A stretch of 34,399 nucleotides of DNA from a bacterium (GTDB lineage Bacteria > Ratteibacteria > UBA8468 > B48-G9 > JAFGKM01). The stretch is from NCBI GenBank assembly GCA_035370465.1, contig DAOOVW010000012.1, forward strand, positions 3,143-37,541. Direction: 5' to 3'. The notes under the pieces were generated by a model. It was not told where the DNA came from. It worked only from the letters and a program-made list of their open reading frames with translations, and did not search any database. Shown piece by piece: positions 1 through 8,749 of this stretch. Within the stretch, counting starts at the first letter, position 1. Every line of letters begins with the position of its first letter. Position numbers and translations under genes: made by a program.

Positions 1-448
1 AAATGTTCTTGGAGCAATACAGACAAAAGGGAAAGGGGTTATTTTAACACCAATTTATTATGCATTTTACCTTTATTCTAACAATACAGGTGATTTTCTT
101 CTTGATAGTGAAGTTAAAGTTGAAAAATATAATTTCCAGTATAGAAATGAAAAAATTGAAAATGTCCCATTTATTGATGTTTCTGCAACTGAAGACGAAA
201 AAAACATTTATGTTGCAGTTATAAATAGGAATACAGAAAAAGTTGATGGGAAAATAGAAATTGAAAATAATTTTAAGAAAGAAGGGAAAATTTTAACTAT
301 GACAGGAAATTCACCAGAAGCAATAAACACAACAGAGAAACAAGAAGTAGAAATTATGGAAGAAAATTTTAAAAAATTTTCAGATAAATTAAATTATTCT
401 TTCTTACCTTACTCTACTACAATTTTAAAAATAGAAAAAAATGGATAA
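1..448 (+). CDS. GH51 alpha-L-arabinofuranosidase, C-terminal part (truncated by window edge)
   Basis: Only the last 148 codons are in the window; the frame is open from base 2 to the TAA at 446-448. The translation begins NVLGAIQTKGKGVILTPIYY and continues through FIDVSATEDEKNIYVAVINR, with NSPEAINTTEK near the end. This is the layout of the C-terminal beta-sandwich of GH51 arabinofuranosidases: an N-V-L-x-A-x-x..LTP-Y stretch, then DVSA..vslvNR, then a gnspeAiNT segment. The family releases terminal L-arabinofuranose from arabinan and arabinoxylan side chains. The catalytic TIM barrel lies off the left edge, so activity cannot be judged. The stop codon overlaps the start of the next gene by 8 bases, so the two are translationally coupled. 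Confidence 0.8.
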   Translation, partial: NVLGAIQTKGKGVILTPIYYAFYLYSNNTGDFLLDSEVKVEKYNFQYRNEKIENVPFIDVSATEDEKNIYVAVINRNTEKVDGKIEIENNFKKEGKILTMTGNSPEAINTTEKQEVEIMEENFKKFSDKLNYSFLPYSTTILKIEKNG

Positions 449-1589
449 AGAAATTGAAAAGAAACTTTTATCATTTGACGATAAAGAAAGAAAAGCAGGT
501 CTTTATCTTTTGAAAAAGAAAATTGAAGAAGGAGATATAAAAAAAATAAATATAAAACCATATTTAAATCTTCATATACACTCTTTCCACTCATTTAACT
601 ATAAGAACTGGTCTCCATCAAGAATTGTCTTTGAGGCATGGATAAATAATTTAGAATATGTCGGAGTTGTTGATTTTGATACAATTATTGCAATTGAAGA
701 GACACTTTTATCAGGAGAAATTTTAAATACAAAGGTTGTAAGTGGTTTTGAATCAAGGGTATTTTTACCTGAACTTAAAGACAAAGTTATAAATTCTCCT
801 GAAGAACCTGGTATTTATTATTTGTGTGGGAAAGGATTTAAAAAGGCAATTGATGATAATTCAGAAGAAGGAAAGTTTTTTAATAAGTTAAAAGAAATTG
901 CCCAAAAGAGAAATAAAAAAGTTATTGAAAAACTTAATAACTTTCTTGTAGATATTAAAATTGATTATGAAAAAAACCTTCTTCCATTAACCCCATCTAA
1001 CAATCCAACAGAAAGACATATAATTTTTGCTTACATAAGAAAATCAGAAGAAATTTTTGGAGAAAAAGTTGATGATTTTTGGGCAGGAATTCTTAAAGTT
1101 GATAAAAAAAATATTGGAATTTTGAGAAAAGAAAAACAACATGACTTTCAAGAAATTTTGAGAAAAAAACTTATAAAATTTGGTGGACCCGGTTATATAA
1201 AACCAGAAGTAGAAAATTTTCCTCTGTTTGATGAAGTTGTTAAAATGACAGAAAAAGTTGGTGGTATTCCAATAGGAACATGGCTGGATGGAACAAACCA
1301 AGGAGAAGAAAACCCAGAAAATTTAATTGAACTTATGAAAAACAAAGGAATAAAAGGAATAACAATAATACCTGAAAGAAATTGGAATATAAAGGACCCT
1401 GATGAAAGAAAAATTAAAATAGAAAAACTAATTGACTTTTTAGAAGTATGCAAAAAAATGAATATGCCTGTTATATGTGGAACTGAAATGAACAAATTTG
1501 GGCAGCCATTTATTGACGATTTTTCCCAACCAGTTCTTTCAAAATATCTACCATATTTTATGGAAAGTGCTTCTTCTCTTTTCTCTTAA
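441..1589 (+). CDS. PHP-fold metal-dependent hydrolase-like protein
   Basis: 382 residues. After about 40 helical residues comes NLHIHSFHS (residues 43-51), the first PHP metal motif with H45 and H47. VVDFDT (76-81) follows at the place of the usual T-D-H-D motif, and GFESR (102-106) supplies the third-motif glutamate. A late GTEMN..GQPFIDDF segment near residue 350 resembles uncharacterised PHP proteins of polysaccharide degraders. The usual histidine after the aspartate in motif two is phenylalanine here, so metal binding or substrate may differ from standard PHP phosphoesterases. The ATG overlaps the stop of the arabinofuranosidase gene. The TAA stop shares the bases TTAA with the stop of the convergent gene. 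The fold is fairly sure; substrate and reaction are unknown. Confidence 0.72.
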   Translation: MDKEIEKKLLSFDDKERKAGLYLLKKKIEEGDIKKINIKPYLNLHIHSFHSFNYKNWSPSRIVFEAWINNLEYVGVVDFDTIIAIEETLLSGEILNTKVVSGFESRVFLPELKDKVINSPEEPGIYYLCGKGFKKAIDDNSEEGKFFNKLKEIAQKRNKKVIEKLNNFLVDIKIDYEKNLLPLTPSNNPTERHIIFAYIRKSEEIFGEKVDDFWAGILKVDKKNIGILRKEKQHDFQEILRKKLIKFGGPGYIKPEVENFPLFDEVVKMTEKVGGIPIGTWLDGTNQGEENPENLIELMKNKGIKGITIIPERNWNIKDPDERKIKIEKLIDFLEVCKKMNMPVICGTEMNKFGQPFIDDFSQPVLSKYLPYFMESASSLFS

Positions 1590-2971
1590 TCAAGTTTTTC
1601 AAATTTTATATTCCCTGGCAAATACTTTACACTTTCTTCAATAATAGATGTATATTTCCCATAATTTGTTGCTATATGATGAATATATGGGCTTTCAATA
1701 AATTTTTTTTCCCATTGTTTCCAGTTTTTTACTTCTAACCATGCATATACATTTTTTGTATAAGGTCCAGATACAGTTTTCCCTTCACCACAAATTATTT
1801 TATATTCTCCTTTGTCCCCATCAAACCTTAATATAGTCATTTCTCCATCTTTAAGTTTCCAGTGACATGAACCAGAAGGAATTCCTGGTAATACCCAGTG
1901 ATTAGAAACTTCTGGATTGCAGTCTTTATCAATCATAGAAATTGGAGAAGAACAGTGCCAGAGAAGGACTGCATTATCATTTTTTGGATGTCTTATAGTA
2001 AGGTCAGCAAGAAAAACCTTTTCTTTATTAAATGAAGATGCCTGCAAAATAATAGAACTTATGGCACCGTGTATATCTGTTTCAGCAGCAACAGGGATTC
2101 CTTCATCCGATACCATTGCCGCAGCAAACTCAACCATTACTCCTAATTCTTTGCATATACTCATGAATGATTGAATTGCATAAGCATTTATTTTTTCTTT
2201 ATTGGCTATTTCAAACATTACATCTCTCATTGAAAAAAGGTTTAAAATAGAGTTCTCGTTTTCAAAACCAGAAAAATTTATTTTTTCTTTTGTTTTTTTA
2301 AATTCTTCAATATACTTTCTTTTATTTTTTTCAGAATTTTCTTTAACCTGTTTTATAAAATCTACAATATCAATTGGTAAAATTTCAATACCAAACTTCT
2401 CTAAAAGTTCGCTTTCATTAATAATTGTTGTCCAGAAAAAATCAATTCTACTCCCAATTTGTCCAAGTCGCATATTTTTAAACTCTTTCACAACAGAAAT
2501 AACACTCATAAATTTTTCAACTCCCTCTTTAAAAGCAATATCCTCAATTCTACAATTTTCAATATAAGTAAATGGGACATTTAGTTTATGTAAAACCTTG
2601 CTTGTCGCAAAAAGTCCACAAAGAGTATCCCTTAATCTTGTCCCATCTTCTAACGGTTCCTCATCTCTTGGCCCCCATAATAAAACAGGAACACCACTTT
2701 TCTTTGCTATCATCCCTGCTGCTCCTTCTGTTCCAAAATTACAATGAGGAATAAAAACTCCATCAACTTTTTCTTTATTAAGGAATTCAATAACTACCTC
2801 AACATGTTTTTGGTCTCTTACCATCCCATCAGGTAAAATTTTGTCCATTGAAACATAATTTATATTCCACCTTTTTAATTTTTCTTCAATTTGCTTTTTG
2901 TATTTCATTGCATCTATATGACTAAAAACAAATTTCCCTATTGGAACAAAACCAAGTTTTAAATTTTCCAT
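1586..2971 (-). CDS. L-fucose/L-arabinose isomerase-fold protein (second copy, last gene of the operon)
   Basis: 461 residues, typical of the shorter uncharacterised branch of the FucI/AraA superfamily, which interconverts aldoses and ketoses with a divalent metal. The N-terminal half has the Rossmann-like part with VDGVFIPHCNFGTEGAAG (69-86). The likely metal site includes DEGIPVAAETDIHGA (289-303, with E297 and D299). FLADLTIRHP (320-329), LWHCSSP (337-343) and a C-terminal HH pair (H431-H432) in IHHIATNYG match the family order. The start follows a good AAGGAG site and overlaps the creatininase gene by 13 bases. This copy is clearly different from the AraA-like protein at 7356-8741, so the operon carries two divergent isomerase-fold proteins. 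It could act on a second sugar or catalyse a non-isomerase step. Confidence 0.78.
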   Translation of the reverse strand: MENLKLGFVPIGKFVFSHIDAMKYKKQIEEKLKRWNINYVSMDKILPDGMVRDQKHVEVVIEFLNKEKVDGVFIPHCNFGTEGAAGMIAKKSGVPVLLWGPRDEEPLEDGTRLRDTLCGLFATSKVLHKLNVPFTYIENCRIEDIAFKEGVEKFMSVISVVKEFKNMRLGQIGSRIDFFWTTIINESELLEKFGIEILPIDIVDFIKQVKENSEKNKRKYIEEFKKTKEKINFSGFENENSILNLFSMRDVMFEIANKEKINAYAIQSFMSICKELGVMVEFAAAMVSDEGIPVAAETDIHGAISSIILQASSFNKEKVFLADLTIRHPKNDNAVLLWHCSSPISMIDKDCNPEVSNHWVLPGIPSGSCHWKLKDGEMTILRFDGDKGEYKIICGEGKTVSGPYTKNVYAWLEVKNWKQWEKKFIESPYIHHIATNYGKYTSIIEESVKYLPGNIKFEKLD

Positions 2972-3741
2972 TTTGATAACTCCTTTAAAAATTTTATATA
3001 TTCTTCAATTATAGAGTTAAATATCTTTTCCCCTTTTTCTTTACTTGCAACTACCGGTGCACCAAAAATTCCTGTTTTGCTTTTCTGTAATCCCCATGTT
3101 GAAATGAAAACTTTCCCTGGATAAAATTCTGAATTTATTTTTAAGATATCTATATCAGTTGCTTTTTTCATATCAACACTTTTTTCATCAAGATATAACA
3201 TTAAAGATGTTTCATATTCACAGCCATGACAACTTCCTCGCCATCCCTTTTCTAAAATTTTATCTATTTTTTCTTTTGCAATGGTATTTGGGATAGTTAA
3301 GGTCATATAAATACCACAATCATCGGCGATTTTCCTCACAACTACTCTTAATGCTCCTGTATGGTTTCCATGACAACTAACAATAACAATTTTCTTAAAT
3401 CCCATCCCAACTAAAGAAAAACATATATCATAAATACAGGAAATAAATGTTTCAATTTTAATTCCAGGACAACCAGGCCATTTTGTTACTTCTTTTGTTG
3501 AATATCCATAATAAATAGTTGGCATAACAATAGTTGGAACTGGTGATATTTCAGATATTTTTTCACATATTTTCTCAGCAATAAATGCATCTGTTTTAAC
3601 CGGTAAATGTCTACCGTGTTCTTCTGTTTGACCAATAGGTAATAAAACAATTGCCTTTTGTAATATTGCTTCTTTTATTCCTTCGTAACTATTTTCTTCA
3701 AATTTTTTGTTATAAGTAGCCAAGTTCTTTTTCTGTTTCAT
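2959..3741 (-). CDS. Creatininase family metal-dependent amidohydrolase
   Basis: 260 residues, the usual family length. LLPIGQTEEHGRHLPVKTD (33-51) carries the E-x-H and downstream D ligands (E40, H42, D51). VSCHGNHTG (121-129) gives the central histidine, and CHGCEYETSLML (171-182) the conserved glutamate near the ETS motif. Known members hydrolyse creatinine, formamides in flavin and deazaflavin pathways (ArfB), or the mycofactocin peptide (MftE). The family therefore usually opens a C-N bond, but the substrate here is unknown. The ATG lies 32 bases inside the aminotransferase gene with GAGGAGG at the right distance, which fixes this start and implies coupled translation. Its place beside an aminotransferase suggests it works on a nitrogen-containing intermediate of the operon's pathway. 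Confidence 0.8.
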   Translation of the reverse strand: MKQKKNLATYNKKFEENSYEGIKEAILQKAIVLLPIGQTEEHGRHLPVKTDAFIAEKICEKISEISPVPTIVMPTIYYGYSTKEVTKWPGCPGIKIETFISCIYDICFSLVGMGFKKIVIVSCHGNHTGALRVVVRKIADDCGIYMTLTIPNTIAKEKIDKILEKGWRGSCHGCEYETSLMLYLDEKSVDMKKATDIDILKINSEFYPGKVFISTWGLQKSKTGIFGAPVVASKEKGEKIFNSIIEEYIKFLKELSKWKI

Positions 3742-5059
3742 ATATTGCCTCCTCTATAATATTTGTTCCTTTAATTGCAATCTCTTCAGTAATTATTAAA
3801 GGTGGAGATAACCTTAAAATATGCCCTGCTGGAACCCATGCAAGTCCTTTTCTAAATGCTTTTTGATAAACAAGTTTTCCTGCCTGTTCAAATGGTTCTT
3901 TTGTATGTTGGTCTTTCACCAGTTCTATACCAAAAATACATCCTTTTCCTCTGACATCTCCAATTATAGGATGTTTTTCTTTCATTTTGTAAAGTTTTTC
4001 CATTATAACATTTTCTATTTTTCTTGCGTTTTCAATTAAATTCTCCTCTTTTATTACTTTTATTGTCGCAACAATTGAAGCACAGGCAAGAGGATTACCA
4101 CCAAAAGAAGAAGAAGAACTTATCTTTTCTAACACATCTTTGTATTTTTCTCTAACTGCCATAATTGTGACTGGAAAACCATTACCCAGTCCTTTCCCTA
4201 CTGTAATTATGTCAGGCACAATATTATAGTGTTGACAGGCAAACCATTTTCCAGTTCTTCCCATTCCTGTTAAAATTTCATCAGCAAAAAGTAAAATTCC
4301 CCTTTTTTCAAGTCGTTTTTTTAATTCAGGAATAAACTCATCTGGTGGGAAAATACTTCCTGCCCATCCTTGAATTGGTTCCATAACAACTGCTGCCACC
4401 CTATTAGTTGTCTCTTCATCTATAATTCTTTCAACAAAATCAACACAATACAAATTACAGGAATCTTTGTGAAGTTTAAATGGACATCTATAACAATAAG
4501 GTCTTGGAGTTAGAAAAAATCCAGGACTTCTTATTCCTTTGTCAGGACTCATGATAGAAAGAGAAACAGAACCCAATGTTTTCCCATGAAAATCACCCCA
4601 GAAAGATATAAATTCAAACTTTTCAGTAATTGCTCTTGCTGCTCTTAAACCTGCTTCAATAGCAGTAGTTCCATCTGAATAAAATTGTATTCCATTAATA
4701 TCACCTGGAAGTATTTCAGAAAGTAGTTGAAGTGCTTCTGTCTTGACAGGAGTTGTAAAATCATGGCAATTCCATAGTTTGTCAAGGTATTTTTTTACAT
4801 ATTCAACAATTTTTGGATGACAGTGTCCACAATTAGTAACATATATTCCAGAAGAAAAATCAATATAAGTATTTCCATCAACATCTCTTAAAAACGGACC
4901 ATTACCTTCTTCAAATACAACTGGAAATAATTTAACCTGTCCTGAATACCCTTTCATATATTTACCCGCAAGTTGGTGATATTCATTTGATTTTGGACCA
5001 GGTGGAACAACTTTTATATCCGGTACTTCTTTTATATCAATCTTTTGCCAGTACTTCAT
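3710..5059 (-). CDS. Class III PLP-dependent aminotransferase
   Basis: 449 residues, full length for the class III (omega/GABA/ornithine-type) family. Visible motifs are the cofactor-binding aspartate in LLFADEILTGMGRTG (D260, E261) and the Schiff-base lysine K289 in TVGKGLGNGFP. A YCYRCPF...CNLYCVDF cysteine-rich loop (about 188-208) is common in 4-aminobutyrate aminotransferase-like members. The N-terminal GNGPFLRDVDGNTYIDFSSG segment is canonical. Members move an amino group from an amine or amino-sugar-like donor to a keto acid. The gene follows the kinase by 28 bases behind an AGGAGG site and overlaps the creatininase gene. The family is certain; GABA itself is not a likely substrate in this sugar operon, though that cannot be decided from sequence. 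Confidence 0.88.
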   Translation of the reverse strand: MKYWQKIDIKEVPDIKVVPPGPKSNEYHQLAGKYMKGYSGQVKLFPVVFEEGNGPFLRDVDGNTYIDFSSGIYVTNCGHCHPKIVEYVKKYLDKLWNCHDFTTPVKTEALQLLSEILPGDINGIQFYSDGTTAIEAGLRAARAITEKFEFISFWGDFHGKTLGSVSLSIMSPDKGIRSPGFFLTPRPYCYRCPFKLHKDSCNLYCVDFVERIIDEETTNRVAAVVMEPIQGWAGSIFPPDEFIPELKKRLEKRGILLFADEILTGMGRTGKWFACQHYNIVPDIITVGKGLGNGFPVTIMAVREKYKDVLEKISSSSSFGGNPLACASIVATIKVIKEENLIENARKIENVIMEKLYKMKEKHPIIGDVRGKGCIFGIELVKDQHTKEPFEQAGKLVYQKAFRKGLAWVPAGHILRLSPPLIITEEIAIKGTNIIEEAIYETEKELGYL

Positions 5060-5087
5060 TTTCCGCCTCCTATTTTTTGATATTATG

Positions 5088-6341
5088 TTAAATTGTTAAT
5101 AAAAAAGCACCTCTGGCAGCACATTCTTTTATTTCAGGAATTATTACATCTTTTTTTGAAATTTCTTTTATGAGTTCAGGTAAAAAACTAATATTTGTTC
5201 CTCCTCCAACAAGAAAAAATTTCTTTACTTTTATTTTATTCTCTATTTCATCTATATACTTCTTTATTTCATAAACAATTGCCCTTACTGCTGAATAATA
5301 TATTTCTTCTCTTTTTGTTGATAATGAAATGTTTTTAATTTCTCCTTTCCCTTCTGAAAAATATGGAATAAATTTTATCTTTGTATTATTTAATTTTTTA
5401 ATTTCAAATTTTTTGAAATTCAGAATAATCCAGTCAAGAATACAACAACCATTTGAAATAGGTCCCATTACTCCATATTTATCTTCAAATAAATATCTCC
5501 CTGGTTTCCAGTGTTTTTTATTTTTAGGCAAAAAAATTAATTTATCAGTTAAAACAAGTAAAGCAAAAGCAGTCCCAGTTGAAAGTAAGCAATCCCCTTT
5601 TTCTTTCACACCAGCACCAAGTGAAGCACAATACTGGTCATGTCCCCCTGAAATAACAGGTATATTTTCTTTTAAACCAAGAGAATTCGCAACTTCCTTT
5701 TTTAGTTTGCCACCAATTTCTCCAGAAGGGACAATTTCAGGTAGCATATTTTTATCTATCCCTGCAATTTCACATAAATCATCATCCCATTTATCTTCAA
5801 CAATATTATAAAAAGAACTCATCTGTGCATTTGTTCTATCTAAAAAAAATCTTCCTGTTAATTTGAAATTTAAATAATCAGCAACAAAAGAAATTCTTCT
5901 TACTTTTTCATAAATTTCTGGATTTTTTTCTCTTATATAAGAAATTATAGAAATTGGCATCCATGCTGCAATAGGATGACCTGTTTTTTTATAAAAGAAA
6001 TCGTCACCAAACTTTTTCTTTAATTTTTTAGATGTTTTCTCTGCTCTATTATCAAGCCATGTAAAAGCATTTGTTAATACCTTTGAGTTTTTATCAAGAA
6101 GAACAAATGTTCCTCCTTGTGTTGAACTTGATATACACTCAATTTTTTCTTTATTATAGTCAATATTCTTTAGCCCTTTTAAAAAACAAGTCCACCATTC
6201 CCCTGCTTTTTGTTCAACACATTCTCTTTCGGGATAATATGTTTTTATTTTTATAGAATTTTGTTTTACTATATTACCGTCTCTCTCAAAAATAATTGTT
6301 TTTATATTTGTAGTTCCCTCATCAATTACAAGAACACTCAT
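5088..6341 (-). CDS. FGGY-family carbohydrate kinase
   Basis: 417 residues, shorter than the usual 480-520 of xylulokinase or glycerol kinase. The first ATP/phosphate motif is VIDEGTTNIKTIIFERDG (5-22), with E8 where D-x-G-T-T usually has a small or hydrophobic residue. WLDNRA (95-100), the proposed catalytic base D235 in SGGHDQYCASLGAG (231-244), STGTAF (254-259), and the second nucleotide motif FLVGGGTN (376-383) follow in order. The C terminus ends in the ARGAFLLT helix. Family members phosphorylate ketoses such as xylulose, fuculose or ribulose. The ATG overlaps the amidohydrolase stop by 4 bases (ATGA). With an AraA-like isomerase and an aldolase in the same operon it most likely phosphorylates the ketose they make and cleave. 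The substrate is unknown. Confidence 0.85.
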   Translation of the reverse strand: MSVLVIDEGTTNIKTIIFERDGNIVKQNSIKIKTYYPERECVEQKAGEWWTCFLKGLKNIDYNKEKIECISSSTQGGTFVLLDKNSKVLTNAFTWLDNRAEKTSKKLKKKFGDDFFYKKTGHPIAAWMPISIISYIREKNPEIYEKVRRISFVADYLNFKLTGRFFLDRTNAQMSSFYNIVEDKWDDDLCEIAGIDKNMLPEIVPSGEIGGKLKKEVANSLGLKENIPVISGGHDQYCASLGAGVKEKGDCLLSTGTAFALLVLTDKLIFLPKNKKHWKPGRYLFEDKYGVMGPISNGCCILDWIILNFKKFEIKKLNNTKIKFIPYFSEGKGEIKNISLSTKREEIYYSAVRAIVYEIKKYIDEIENKIKVKKFFLVGGGTNISFLPELIKEISKKDVIIPEIKECAARGAFLLTI

Positions 6342-7354
6342 TTTATTTTCACCTCTTTAAGAAGTTTGTATCCATTATAAAAAAACAAATTTTTTATAAA
6401 ATTTATATCCTTTTTTGTTCTTTCAACTGCTTTCTTTATTGCTCTTAATTCCTCATAAACAAAAGAAGTAAATACAATTTTTTTCTTCTCATCAGAAATT
6501 GATAATTCCCATGGTATGGGAGTTATATATGTGTACTGGTCATTTATTTCAACTGATTTTCCTTCTGCAAGAGCAATTGGTATATCTGTCCCATAAAGAA
6601 TTTTATCCTGTGCAACATTTTCAAAAAGATATTCTATAACTTCAAAATTATTTACCATTGCAAGGTCAAAATATAAATTGGGGAATTTTTTTATTTTCTC
6701 AAGATTCCCATAAATATTTTTGAAATAATATGCCCTTCCAATATGAGCAAGAACTATTTTTGCATCTGGAAATTTATTACATATATACATAATTTGTTTT
6801 TGATTGGATTTGTCTGCTAACCTGTTTTCCTTTGGAATATGGAGCATAATAACCAACCCGTATTTATCTGCAATTTTTAAAATTTTTTCAGGTAAAAAGT
6901 CAAGAATTTCAACTTCTTCTTTTTTCTTAAATTTTTCAGCATAGTCCCTATATGGCTTGAAACCATAAAACTCCTTTTTTATAATATCTTTTTCAACTTC
7001 TTTTTCATTTTCCTCTGGTCTTACAATTCTTAATGGGAAAAAGTTTTTTTTATCACAAACAGAGGCAACATAATTATTCATAATATCTGTTTTTAAATTA
7101 ACACTTGGGACTCCAAAACAAACACCATAAAATTCCCTATTTGGGTAAAGAGCACACATATCTTCTTTCAATTCATCAAAGGTATATTTTTTGAGTTTAT
7201 TTCCTCCTGCATTTATTGCAAAACTACCAGTGGGAACTGCCTGTTTTGGACATATATGAATATGGAAATCAAGAATTTTTTTAGGCAAAAATTTCTCAAA
7301 TTCTTCCTTAAATATCTTCAAATTTTTCTCTAATTTTATTGTTTTTTTCAACAT
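6338..7354 (-). CDS. Amidohydrolase-2 family metal-dependent hydrolase
   Basis: 338 residues from the ATG at 7354. A TTG at 7375 would also be in frame, but the ATG has GAGG about 10 bases upstream and leaves a 1-base gap after the isomerase stop, so I prefer it. The TIM-barrel motif set is complete: ILDFHIHICP (27-36, metal ligands H31 and H33), GFKPY (131-135, K133), VIMLHIP (H172), IVLAHIGR (H204) and ILYGTDIPI (D257). This family hydrolyses lactones or amides or decarboxylates aromatic acids. In sugar clusters it is often a sugar lactonase, which would fit an oxidoreductase (Gfo/Idh) two genes upstream making a lactone. That role is inference. Confidence 0.82.
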   Translation of the reverse strand: MLKKTIKLEKNLKIFKEEFEKFLPKKILDFHIHICPKQAVPTGSFAINAGGNKLKKYTFDELKEDMCALYPNREFYGVCFGVPSVNLKTDIMNNYVASVCDKKNFFPLRIVRPEENEKEVEKDIIKKEFYGFKPYRDYAEKFKKKEEVEILDFLPEKILKIADKYGLVIMLHIPKENRLADKSNQKQIMYICNKFPDAKIVLAHIGRAYYFKNIYGNLEKIKKFPNLYFDLAMVNNFEVIEYLFENVAQDKILYGTDIPIALAEGKSVEINDQYTYITPIPWELSISDEKKKIVFTSFVYEELRAIKKAVERTKKDINFIKNLFFYNGYKLLKEVKIK

Positions 7355-7355
7355 T

Positions 7356-8741
7356 TCAAACCTCAAAATATTCAATTCCCATAATTTCTGAAAGATACTT
7401 TATTTCTTCTGACCTATCACCATAAGTCATGGCAAGATGATGTGTTCCTCCTGATTTACTATATTCAGTTAAAAAATCTTCAACTTTCCTGCCTACCTTA
7501 AATATAAAGTGAGGAGAAGTAATATCTTCAAAAATTGGTATGTCAATAATTTCTCCTTTTGAAACAATAAATTTAAAAGAATTTTCTGTCGGAGATATAT
7601 TGAAAAGAGTTATTTTGCCTGGTTTTATCTGGAACTTGAAAAAAAGAGTTTTAAGTCCTTTTTTCACAATTGTCATATCTTTTTCAACAATTTCTATTTC
7701 TCCTTTATCTTTTGCAATGTTTATATTTGACTCTCCCATATGAGAAGAACATATTCTGCTGTTTTTGTAGTCAGTTGTGAACATTTCAACAAAATTTCCT
7801 TCTCCAAAGAGTTTTTGAAAAATTAAAACAGAAATAGCACATATAACATCTCCTTCTCCTCCATAACCAATTCCTTCTGATAAAAATTTTGAAATTGCAG
7901 AAAAAGGAATTACTTCACAGCCCTTTTGTCCTTTAAAAGAATTAAAATTTATTGCAACACCATCTAATTTTTTTTCTTCTATTATTTTTCTTAAAGAAAT
8001 TTCAATTCTTGATACAACATAATGAATTTTCTCATCTGCCTTTATTTTGAAATTTTTTCTATCTTCCTTCATTAACTTTTCTATTTTAGATTTGTCTATT
8101 TTTAAAGAAATTTCTGATAGTTTTTTAAGTGGAATATCAACTATTTCTGGACCAATTATTTTATTTATTTTCTCATCAGGAATAGAAAAATCTCCCATAT
8201 CTTTAAATTTTCCACCAATTCTTCCTATTTTTGATTTTTTTAAAAATTTTGATATTGAAGTTGCCTGACACCATTTTTTAATTTTTTCTATAACTTGTTT
8301 CTCTTTGTAATGTCCTGTAATTAGAGAAAAATTTGTTTTTTCTCTTAATAAAACACTTGCTAAATCCTGAACCCCATGCATTCCATGGTTGTTAAGCATA
8401 TCTGCATCAGTAAAATTTTCATTTATTTCAAAAAGTTTTTGTGTATTCCATATTAAGACAGGTATGTCTTTATATTTTTTTAGAACAGGAGAAATAATTA
8501 AACTTGGGCTATATGAAAGAAAAACAAGAATTACTCCATCGCAATCAGAGTTTCTGATTTTCTTAAATGCCTCTTCCACTTGTTCTTTTTTATAAATAAC
8601 AGGGAAATGGATAACTGAAGAAAATTCCTCACATACTTTTTTCAACTCAAAAGAAAATTCTTCTAAATTATCTATAAAGTCAGGTATCCTTTCCTTATAG
8701 AGTTGTGCCGTTAATCCAATTAGACCTATTTTGGGTTTCAT
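7356..8741 (-). CDS. L-arabinose isomerase-like sugar isomerase
   Basis: 461 residues. Four metal/catalytic positions of AraA can be traced: GIGYGGEGDVICA (290-302, E296, like GYGFGAEGDW of AraA), FVEMFTTDY (317-325, E319), SSHMGES (332-338, H334) and SGGTHHLAM (430-438, H434/H435). The N-terminal half has the dinucleotide-like fold with DGVILVFLSYSPS (68-80). AraA and relatives convert aldoses to ketoses with Mn2+. Overall the protein is far from true AraA (about 500 residues) and belongs to the broad L-fucose/L-arabinose isomerase family, so the sugar is not fixed. It is 8 bases downstream of the oxidoreductase gene and 1 base upstream of the amidohydrolase gene. Isomerase activity is more likely here than in the second copy at 1586-2971. 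Confidence 0.82.
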   Translation of the reverse strand: MKPKIGLIGLTAQLYKERIPDFIDNLEEFSFELKKVCEEFSSVIHFPVIYKKEQVEEAFKKIRNSDCDGVILVFLSYSPSLIISPVLKKYKDIPVLIWNTQKLFEINENFTDADMLNNHGMHGVQDLASVLLREKTNFSLITGHYKEKQVIEKIKKWCQATSISKFLKKSKIGRIGGKFKDMGDFSIPDEKINKIIGPEIVDIPLKKLSEISLKIDKSKIEKLMKEDRKNFKIKADEKIHYVVSRIEISLRKIIEEKKLDGVAINFNSFKGQKGCEVIPFSAISKFLSEGIGYGGEGDVICAISVLIFQKLFGEGNFVEMFTTDYKNSRICSSHMGESNINIAKDKGEIEIVEKDMTIVKKGLKTLFFKFQIKPGKITLFNISPTENSFKFIVSKGEIIDIPIFEDITSPHFIFKVGRKVEDFLTEYSKSGGTHHLAMTYGDRSEEIKYLSEIMGIEYFEV

Positions 8742-8749
8742 AAGTTATC

